Under the pieces are notes generated by a model. That model did not search any database, was not told the DNA's origin, and saw nothing but the letters and a program-made list of their open reading frames with translations. This document shows positions 1-5,559 of a stretch of DNA of 6,074 nt, in pieces; position 1 is the stretch's first letter, and each line of letters starts with the position of its first letter. Position numbers and translations under genes: made by a program. This stretch comes from DAOUBP01 sp964513075 (GTDB taxonomy: Bacteria; Chloroflexota; Anaerolineae; CG2-30-64-16), in the NCBI GenBank assembly GCA_964513075.1, contig CAZELR010000139.1:1-6074 (forward strand). The letters are read 5' to 3'.

Positions 1-60
1 TGTAGCACAATCCGCTGGATTGTGACGGCCCGCAATCCAGCGGATTGCGTTACTGAGCGC
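1..60. repeat. 60-bp direct repeat with two hairpins, copy 1
   Basis: It matches 84-143 at 56 of 60 positions (differences at unit positions 5, 25, 39 and 56). It contains two perfect 8-bp-stem, 3-nt-loop hairpins: CACAATCC-GCT-GGATTGTG (6-24) and CGCAATCC-AGC-GGATTGCG (31-49). The second is nearly the reverse complement of the first. The copy may continue beyond the window edge. Confidence 0.85.
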
Positions 61-83
61 GCAATCCGGCGCATGGCGGTGCA

Positions 84-143
84 TGTAACACAATCCGCTG
101 GATTGTGCCGGCCCGCAATCCGGCGGATTGCGTTACTGGGCGC
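84..143. repeat. 60-bp direct repeat with two hairpins, copy 2, overlapping the 3' end of the nuclease gene
   Basis: Hairpins are at 89-107 (CACAATCC-GCT-GGATTGTG) and 114-132 (CGCAATCC-GGC-GGATTGCG). The last codons and TAA stop of the nuclease gene (133-135) are part of the unit. The hairpins directly follow the stop in the transcript. They could protect or end the mRNA, but no U-tract makes them a standard terminator. Between the copies (61-83) is a further half-site, GCAATCCGGCGC. Confidence 0.85.
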
Positions 144-857
144 GGCTGCCCTTGCGCCGCCGCACGGCGGCCCAGGCGGCGGCCGCCGCGGCCAGCCCAA
201 CTAATCCGTACCATCCTGCCCATCCGCCGTCATACCCCGTCCCCCCGAAGCTCGCCAGCCCCACCGCGTTCGGCTCCCCGCCGAAGCGCACGCTCACCGG
301 CGCGTGGCGGGTGGCGGCGCCGGTCGTGGACACATCCTCCAGCCAGTAGGTGTACGTCGTCCCCGCGACCAGGTCCGCGGCGTCCAGGTAGCTGTAGTGG
401 AAGCCGCGCGGGCTGCCCGGCCCCTGGCTGCGGATCAGGCCCGCGTTGAGCCTGACCCCCGGCCCGGCCGCATCCGCCGCGCGGTAGACGTTGAAGCCCA
501 GGTGGTCGACCTCGGTGATCGTGTCCCACGTCACCTCGATCGCGTCCCCCTGCACCGTCGCGGCCAGACCGGTCAGGGTGACCGCGGTGGGGTTGAGGCT
601 GAACCGGACGAAGACGGGATCGTGGTCCGAGGCGTGCCGGCTCGTTGCATCCAGCGGGCGGGTGGCCCCAAGCGGGCAGGCGCCTCCACCGCAGTTGTCG
701 CTTGCCAGCGGCCCCACATCGGGGAAGTCGGCGTTGATGTGCAGCGGGCTGGCTTCCGCGAAGTGTGCGCTGTCCCAGGCCTGCGAGATATAGACATAAT
801 CCAGCACCTCCGATTCCCCGGAGAAGTTATAGGTGTACTGGTCGGCCTTGGCGATAT
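133..857 (-). CDS. Frameshifted C-terminus of the ExeM/NucH-type nuclease: end of EEP domain, Fn3-like module, membrane anchor
   Basis: This is the continuation of the preceding gene in the -1 frame, not an independent gene. Reading on from the C run at 858-862 gives HIAKADQYTYNFSGESEVLDYVYISQ and later SDHDPVFVRF. These are the expected last strands of an EEP nuclease, with the catalytic Asp-His-Asp at repaired residues 1548-1550. An Fn3-like module follows (about 1559-1665, 'VTWDTITEVDHLGFNVYRA'), then a Gly-rich linker, a hydrophobic segment (about 1683-1702, WAGWYGLVGLAAAAAAWAAV) and the basic end RRRKGSRAQ. The TAA stop (133-135) lies inside a 60-bp repeat. No ribosome binding site supports separate translation; a GTG at 807 is internal to the domain. 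The tail resembles a membrane anchor or CTERM-type sorting signal. With one base restored the whole protein is 1711 aa. Confidence 0.85.
262..591 (-). repeat. Copy 1 of a 330-bp direct repeat encoding the Fn3-like module (nuclease gene)
   Basis: Aligned to 5692-6021 at a constant offset of 5430, there are 11 mismatches (280, 301, 329-331, 556, 558, 568-570, 577), i.e. 319/330 identical. Positions 332-555 match without a single change. The five differences before 555 are all synonymous, including a TCC/AGC serine switch. The sequence diverges abruptly on both sides. Confidence 0.95.
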
Positions 858-3800
858 GGGGGCGGTGTGGACGTTGACCAGCGCCTGGTTGTCGTAGGTC
901 TTGCCGGCGTTCAGGATGGCGATGGGCGTCGAGCCGATATAGTCGTTCAGGTCCCCCACGATCGCAAGGTAGGGGGTCGCCTGGCTGTACTCATAGGCCA
1001 GCGCCACGTTGTGGGTCGCTTGCGCCTCGCGCCGCGGCCGCGTCTCGGTCGCGCCGTCGCTCATCGACTTGAAGTGGTTGACGATCATCGTAAAGGTCGG
1101 CCCGCCCGGCACCCCGCTCACCGTCAGGTTCGCCACATAGGGCGGCCGGTCGTAGAGCGGGTAGGTGGCGCCCGTGCAGGGGTTGGCGATGACGCGCGAG
1201 CCCTGGGCCTTGGTATAGTCGACGCTGTAGTCGGTCGCCGTGCAGCCCTGCCGCTGGGTGCTGCTGTTCAGCCTAACCCGGCTGGTGTCGTAGAAGATGC
1301 CGACGGTGATGTCGCGCACGTCCTGGCTCTCGTAGTAGTCCCACTCGAAGTTAGAGCCGGGTGCGGCGGCTTCCATGGCCGCCTCCAGGTCGTTCCACAC
1401 CTGGTCCTTGCCCTCCATCTCCTGCACGCCGATCACGCTGCACCGCTCCAGGTCGACGGCCATGCCCAGCGCGCGCTTGAGCAGCATCCGCTGGTAGGTC
1501 GCCGCGTCGGGCGGCTGCCAATCCCCGATATCGCCGTCAGAGTCGTCGATCGCGTCAAACATGTTCTCCAGGTTGTAGGTGCAGACGCTCCACTGGTCGG
1601 GGCTCAGGGGGACTTCGTCGTCCGTCACATCGGGGTTGTTGGTCACCGTCAGGCTCTGGTTCGGGATCTCGTCCACGATGAGCTGCCACTTGTCGAAGTG
1701 GTAGCCCATCACGCCGGTGATCTCCGTCCCCTGGATCCGGTCGCCGAAGTCCACGTCGGGCAGGTTCTTGTTGCACGCGCCGGAGAGATAGTTGAGGCCG
1801 CCGTACCCGGCGTAATCCTCCTCGAAGAGCCGCGGGGGGGTCGTGACGCTGCTCTCGTTGCCCCACTTGATGAAGCCGATCTCGGGGTCGCCGTTCGTGA
1901 AGCGGGAGACGAAACGCTTGGTCGGCCCCTGCACGTAGCCGTCAATGTCCATCGAGACGCGCATGAACTCCACGGCTTCGTACTGGTCCACGTTGGCTGC
2001 GGCCATCGTCTGGATCTGTTCTACTGCAACTGGCGTGGGCAGCGTGCAGGCCGCGCCCTTGGCCGCGCCGCTGGGATGGTACAGCTCGGTGGCGTTGTAA
2101 TACTCCTGCACCGCGCCGCCCGTGGCAGTTGCGGTGTACCCGGCCGCGATCTCCTCGATGTTGGGCCAGGTCGAATACATATAGACGTAGATGCCGTCGG
2201 AGGTCGCGCTGTTGCCGTCGCCGGCCGTGTCCTGCATGTAGAAGCCGGTCGCCGTGACGCCGGTCACGCAGCCGGAGAGGCTGGCGATGGTCTCGCCCTC
2301 GCACGCCGAGGAGGAGCCGCTGCCCTGGATGCCATAGATAGTGGAGCAGGCACAGGCGGTGGTGAAGGAGAAGGCGTAGTTATCCGCCATGGTGTTGGGC
2401 GGGTCGTTCGTATCCAGGTCGGTCACGTAGTCCTTCAATACCGTCAGGGTGCACGTTTCGCAGCTCTGGAAGTCGGCTGTCGGGTCGAGGGTGAAGGAGG
2501 TCGACCCGCCGGAGACGGTCAGCGCGTGCGCGCCGCTCTTGTCGCACTGGAGGCTGAAGGAGGACGCTGAGGCGCTGACGGGCTCCTGAAAGGTGACCGT
2601 CAGGTTCGCTCCTACCGCGGCCCGGGTGCCGTTCGTGTCGGGGAGGGTGCCGATGACGTAAGGGGCGACTTCGGCGCATGAGCAGGAGTGCGAGCCCAGG
2701 CCATCGAACGTGTCCTTGGCGTAACCCTCCCACTGGGCTGCCAGGCCTGCCAGGAAGCCGTCGCTCGCCACGCTGTCGCCCGATGTGACGGTCGCCTTGC
2801 GCCGCAGCGTCATGTCCACCGTGGCCAGGCTGCCCCACGTCCATGCGGTGCCCGGATCAGTGCCGACCTGGCCGATGGCGTCGATAATGCTGCTGCTGTG
2901 CCGCAACACCACGGCGTCGTTGCCGTTGAAAGTCAGGCTGCCGCTGGTTTGGTTGCACTGGCCGGCAAAGCTGGCGTTAGAGTTGCACAGGAGGTATACG
3001 CCTCCTTGCGCCAACGTCCCGACCAGGGTGATCGTTGGGCCGGCGGTGCTGTTGCCGTTGAAATAGATCTGAACCTCATAGCCGGCGAGGTTCACGCTGC
3101 CGGTGGTGGCGTTGATAATTTCAACCGCCTTGTTGTCGCTGGAGCCCTCGACGTACTCTGAGAAAAAGAGGTCCGGCGCGCAGTCGGCGGCGCTGGAGAC
3201 GCTGAAGGTCCACGTGTAGTTGCCGGCCATCACGTCCGGCGGGTCATACGCGTCCTGGTCGGTTACATTGGCCCCGTACACCGTGACGGTGCACGACTCG
3301 CCGGCAGTGAAGTCGGCATTCGGGTTGAGGGTGAAAGTCGTCGGCCCGCCGGTGATGGTCGCGGTGTGGCTGCCGCTCGTGCCGCACGATATGGCGAACC
3401 AACCGGTGGTGACGTTCACCGCCTCACTGAAAGTGGCGGTCAGGTTGGCGGATCGGGGCACTCCGGTTGCGCCGCTCGCCGGGTACGTGCTGAGGACGTA
3501 CGGCGCGGCGTCGACGGTGAAACTCCAGACTTTGTTGGCGGTCATCGTGTCGGGCGGATCGTTCGTGTCCTGGTCGTGCACCTTGGCGGCGTAGACCGTC
3601 ACGGTGCAGGTCTCGCCCGCGGTGAAGACGGGGCTCGGAACGAGGGTAAACGTGAGGGGGCCGCCCGACTGCGCCGCCGTATGGCTGCCGGAGCTGGCGC
3701 AGGAGATCCCGTACCAGCCGGAGTCAAGGACGACATTTTCGCTGAAGGTGACGACTATGTTCGCGTTCGTCGCGGCAGTCGCGTCGTTGGCGGGGTCGGT

Positions 3801-5267
3801 CCCGGTCACGGACGGCGCAGTGTCCGTCGTGAAGATGCCTAGCTCTGCGCCAGTGAAGTCGCCGAAGCTGCTGACCGTGCCGCCGATCGTGTTATTTGCC
3901 GTGTTTGCTGCGTTCAACTGGGTCCATGCCGAGCCGTTCCACTGGCCGGTGTAGAGATTGCTCTCCGTGCCGATAATATCCGCGTCCACATAGCTGAAGG
4001 TCGTGCCACAGGAATAATCGCTGATGCCGCTCTGGCTCACGGTCCAGTAGCGGGTGAGGTAATGGGTCGTGCCGCTGTTGTTGGGATGCTTAGCGTCGCT
4101 GACGCTTACGCACGCTTGCGCCGAAGCAAAGGTGCCGCTGGTGAAATCCAGCGTGACTGGCGAATACTCGGCCGTGTCGGTGCTGTCGCCGATGGGATAC
4201 ATGAAGCCGCCCGTCCCGCCAAGCGATTTGCACAGCTTCCCGGTGCTGTTCGTGATGACCATGCTGGTCGCAGACGGCGCCCCGCCCACCGTGGCGCTTG
4301 TCCCAAGAGTAAGGGTGCTTGTTCCAAGCGTCAGGTTGCCAGTGTTCAGACTCAGCAGCTCGTTGACGGTCACATTGCCGGCCAAGGACGCGCTGCCGCT
4401 GTTCATGTTCAAGACCGAGTAGGTGCGGGCTGGCACGGAGGAGACTGTCGAGTAAGTGCTCATGGAAGGCGGCACGGCCTGATTCCACCAACGGATATTG
4501 TCCAGGTTGATGGTGGCGACGTTGCCGGTAGAACTCTCTCCGTAAAAACGGAAGGCGTTGATGTTAGTGGCAGCCGCCAGTGAGGCTTTTGCCAGGTCGT
4601 CTCCCACCAGGGTCCCATTGACCCACAAGTCATACTTGTTTGCCGCCACCGTTCCAGACCCGTAGTCCACGGTTGAGGCTGAGTTATTGCCGATGATAGA
4701 GACTGTGTACGGGGTATTCTGCGCAAACGGCGTCCCTGTTATGCCTGTGGTGTTCCAAGTACTGCCATTGCGGTTATTGGTCGTGATGGTATTGGATGCA
4801 CCGTAGGCAAACCGTAGGCCGGTGAATACTTCCGCGCCAGTAAACCCGCTGGATTGTGCTGACCCAAAAGAGGTGCCGTTGCCGGCAAAGAAGTACCACG
4901 TGCCGCTGCTACCGCCTGAAAGGTAGACTTCAAACGACACCGTAAACACAGTGGCGGCTGTGCCGTACTCGGCTGATGTTACCCCGACGCTGTTGATGCT
5001 TCCGGCGGTGGGGGCTATGCCCTGGAGCTCGGCTTGCGTCCCGATCTCCTGCCCGGGGTTCTTGATTGTGAACGAGCCACCACCGTTTCCGATGCGAACA
5101 CCGCCAAAGCCGGTGTTGCTTGTCGTGGCTGTCGTGTTGTCAGCCGTATTCCCAAAATCGAGCGTACCGCTGGACGCCGACGCCCTCGGGGCTGACGAGA
5201 TCCCGACCAGCGCGAACGAGAGAATCAGGAGCACGTACAGGGCGCGGGTGGTGGAATGGTGGTGCAT
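573..5267 (-). CDS. ExeM/NucH-type secreted multidomain endonuclease, main reading frame (frameshifted near residue 1470)
   Basis: Probable extracellular DNase that hydrolyses phosphodiester bonds outside the cell. The 1564-aa frame starts at an ATG with AGGAGG 8 nt upstream. Visible in order: signal peptide (hydrophobic core about 9-25, likely cleavage ASA|SS after 31); a beta-rich LamG-like region (34-265) and a Gly/Thr/Ser-rich region (270-478), neither firmly recognised; Big_5/SbsA Ig-like domains at 481-586 and 587-692; a lamin-tail domain starting 'LFFSEYVEGSSDNKAVEI' (700 on); a third Big_5 at 866-970; an OB-fold-like region (about 976-1065); and an EEP nuclease domain from 1226. EEP signatures are YNLEN (1231-1235), VQEME with the metal-ligand Glu1283, NHFKS with His1398, and GDLND with Asp1439 and Asn1441. 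Residues 1-1470 are in the correct frame. The last 94 residues are Pro/Arg/Ser/Thr-rich out-of-frame translation, and the essential SDHDP motif sits in another frame. Family assignment is confident; DNA as substrate is inferred from the family. Confidence 0.9.
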   Translation of the reverse strand: MHHHSTTRALYVLLILSFALVGISSAPRASASSGTLDFGNTADNTTATTSNTGFGGVRIGNGGGSFTIKNPGQEIGTQAELQGIAPTAGSINSVGVTSAEYGTAATVFTVSFEVYLSGGSSGTWYFFAGNGTSFGSAQSSGFTGAEVFTGLRFAYGASNTITTNNRNGSTWNTTGITGTPFAQNTPYTVSIIGNNSASTVDYGSGTVAANKYDLWVNGTLVGDDLAKASLAAATNINAFRFYGESSTGNVATINLDNIRWWNQAVPPSMSTYSTVSSVPARTYSVLNMNSGSASLAGNVTVNELLSLNTGNLTLGTSTLTLGTSATVGGAPSATSMVITNSTGKLCKSLGGTGGFMYPIGDSTDTAEYSPVTLDFTSGTFASAQACVSVSDAKHPNNSGTTHYLTRYWTVSQSGISDYSCGTTFSYVDADIIGTESNLYTGQWNGSAWTQLNAANTANNTIGGTVSSFGDFTGAELGIFTTDTAPSVTGTDPANDATAATNANIVVTFSENVVLDSGWYGISCASSGSHTAAQSGGPLTFTLVPSPVFTAGETCTVTVYAAKVHDQDTNDPPDTMTANKVWSFTVDAAPYVLSTYPASGATGVPRSANLTATFSEAVNVTTGWFAISCGTSGSHTATITGGPTTFTLNPNADFTAGESCTVTVYGANVTDQDAYDPPDVMAGNYTWTFSVSSAADCAPDLFFSEYVEGSSDNKAVEIINATTGSVNLAGYEVQIYFNGNSTAGPTITLVGTLAQGGVYLLCNSNASFAGQCNQTSGSLTFNGNDAVVLRHSSSIIDAIGQVGTDPGTAWTWGSLATVDMTLRRKATVTSGDSVASDGFLAGLAAQWEGYAKDTFDGLGSHSCSCAEVAPYVIGTLPDTNGTRAAVGANLTVTFQEPVSASASSFSLQCDKSGAHALTVSGGSTSFTLDPTADFQSCETCTLTVLKDYVTDLDTNDPPNTMADNYAFSFTTACACSTIYGIQGSGSSSACEGETIASLSGCVTGVTATGFYMQDTAGDGNSATSDGIYVYMYSTWPNIEEIAAGYTATATGGAVQEYYNATELYHPSGAAKGAACTLPTPVAVEQIQTMAAANVDQYEAVEFMRVSMDIDGYVQGPTKRFVSRFTNGDPEIGFIKWGNESSVTTPPRLFEEDYAGYGGLNYLSGACNKNLPDVDFGDRIQGTEITGVMGYHFDKWQLIVDEIPNQSLTVTNNPDVTDDEVPLSPDQWSVCTYNLENMFDAIDDSDGDIGDWQPPDAATYQRMLLKRALGMAVDLERCSVIGVQEMEGKDQVWNDLEAAMEAAAPGSNFEWDYYESQDVRDITVGIFYDTSRVRLNSSTQRQGCTATDYSVDYTKAQGSRVIANPCTGATYPLYDRPPYVANLTVSGVPGGPTFTMIVNHFKSMSDGATETRPRREAQATHNVALAYEYSQATPYLAIVGDLNDYIGSTPIAILNAGKTYDNQALVNVHTAPISPRPTSTPITSPGNRRCWIMSISRRPGTAHTSRKPARCTSTPTSPMWGRWQATTAVEAPARLGPPARWMQRAGTPRTTIPSSSGSASTPPRSP
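858..862 (-). other. Frameshift site in a homopolymer (CCCCC on the coding strand)
   Basis: The coding strand reads GCC CCC ATA in the upstream frame, but the conserved EEP sequence continues as CAT ATC GCC AAG in the -1 frame. One additional C would join GDLND and the LDYVYIS/SDHDP segments without loss of a residue. A base-calling or assembly error, a true one-base deletion, or -1 slippage of a proline tRNA (CCC re-pairs perfectly with CCC one base back) would all explain it. An indel in the run is the simplest. Confidence 0.8.
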
Positions 5268-5275
5268 GGGATGGG

Positions 5276-5284
5276 CCTCCTCTT
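5276..5284 (-). promoter_or_regulatory. Ribosome binding site of the nuclease gene
   Basis: The coding strand reads AAGAGGAGG, then CCCATCCC (8 nt), then ATG at 5267. This is a near-ideal Shine-Dalgarno sequence and decides the start. The encoded N-terminus is a good signal peptide, which supports the same choice. Confidence 0.85.
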
Positions 5285-5295
5285 TGATGTTGGAA

Positions 5296-5326
5296 GACCT
5301 TTAGGGTCACGGAGACCCTAAAGGTC
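5296..5326. repeat. Perfect 13-bp palindromic hairpin in the leader of the nuclease gene
   Basis: GACCTTTAGGGTC (5296-5308) and GACCCTAAAGGTC (5314-5326) are exact reverse complements around a 5-nt loop (ACGGA). The hairpin lies 11 bp from the ribosome binding site on the coding-strand 5' side. No U-tract follows on either strand, so it is not a standard intrinsic terminator. I recall similar CCCTAAAGG palindromes being dispersed in Chloroflexota genomes, but I cannot confirm that here. It could be a dispersed palindrome, an operator or a leader structure. Confidence 0.75.
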
Positions 5327-5342
5327 GGGTTCGGTCTGGCGC

Positions 5343-5482
5343 GGGTAGGTAGGGTAGGTACTTGGCCTATTTTAAGTTCTACAGATAACTATCCTATGAC
5401 CTCTCACATGGCTCGCGATAGGTATATGGATTAAAATAGCGTAAGTACCTACCCTACCTACCCTACCTACCCTACCTACCCC
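5343..5482. repeat. MITE-like inverted-repeat element with 9-bp GGGTAGGTA iterations
   Basis: Arms at 5343-5375 and 5431-5463 (33 bp each) are reverse complements at 30 of 33 positions; the three mismatches are adjacent. They flank a 55-bp AT-richer centre (5376-5430). Each arm pairs two 9-bp GGGTAGGTA iterations with a CTATTTTAA inner end. The right side carries further units, four in total on the minus strand (5447-5482). No coding capacity, transposase or clear target duplication is visible. It could be a miniature mobile element, a large hairpin, or an iterated protein-binding site. The structure is certain; the function is not. Confidence 0.65.
5447..5482 (-). other. G-quadruplex candidate in the iterated repeat
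   Basis: On the minus (coding) strand four runs of at least three G (5479-5482, 5470-5472, 5461-5463, 5452-5454) are separated by three identical 6-nt loops (TAGGTA). This satisfies the usual G3+N1-7 pattern. It lies about 180-215 nt upstream of the nuclease start codon. Whether it folds or is transcribed is unknown. Confidence 0.45.
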
Positions 5483-5559
5483 ATCCCGGCAATTCCGAAT
5501 GTGAGTTGTTGGCCGATCTCATGCTACGGCCGATCTATGGCCGAGTCACTTACGCAACT
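5483..5559. other. Short spacer after the upstream gene, no gene seen
   Basis: It contains GGCCGATCT twice (5511-5519 and 5528-5536) and a weak CGGCC-GATCTAT-GGCCG hairpin (5-bp stem). No convincing terminator, promoter or small gene is visible. Confidence 0.4.

Noticed and set aside
1..143. CRISPR array
   Set aside because: There are only two 60-bp direct repeats with a 23-bp gap, the repeats contain their own double hairpins, and there are no spacers of regular length or cas genes.
22..204. Small plus-strand frame at the left edge
   Set aside because: It is composed of the 60-bp palindromic repeats and the antisense of the nuclease 3' end; no protein features.
304..897. Plus-strand open frame over the nuclease C-terminus
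   Set aside because: It lies opposite the conserved Fn3-like and EEP coding sequence, has a low-complexity product and no ribosome binding site evidence.
1834..1840. Run of seven G as a second frameshift candidate
   Set aside because: The reading frame continues through it (VTTPPRLFEEDYAGYGG) with sensible sequence on both sides.
765..2570. Long plus-strand open frame (601 codons) opposite the nuclease gene
   Set aside because: It is an antisense shadow produced by high GC at third codon positions. The product is Val/Arg/Gly/Ala-rich without domains, and the minus strand encodes recognisable OB-fold and EEP motifs over the same interval.
4846..4859. 14-bp match (CCGCTGGATTGTGC) to the left-end hairpin repeat, inside the nuclease gene
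   Set aside because: The palindromic partner arm is missing and the region encodes an ordinary part of the N-terminal beta-rich region (SAQSSGFTGA), so chance similarity is likelier than an inserted repeat.
5314..5326. Intrinsic terminator for the upstream gene
   Set aside because: The hairpin at 5296-5326 is not followed by a U-tract on either strand and lies more than 200 bp past the stop of the upstream gene.
5376..5430. Promoter in the centre of the inverted-repeat element
   Set aside because: A TAAAAT -10-like hexamer occurs on the minus strand nearby (about 5369-5374), but no convincing -35 lies 16-18 bp upstream.
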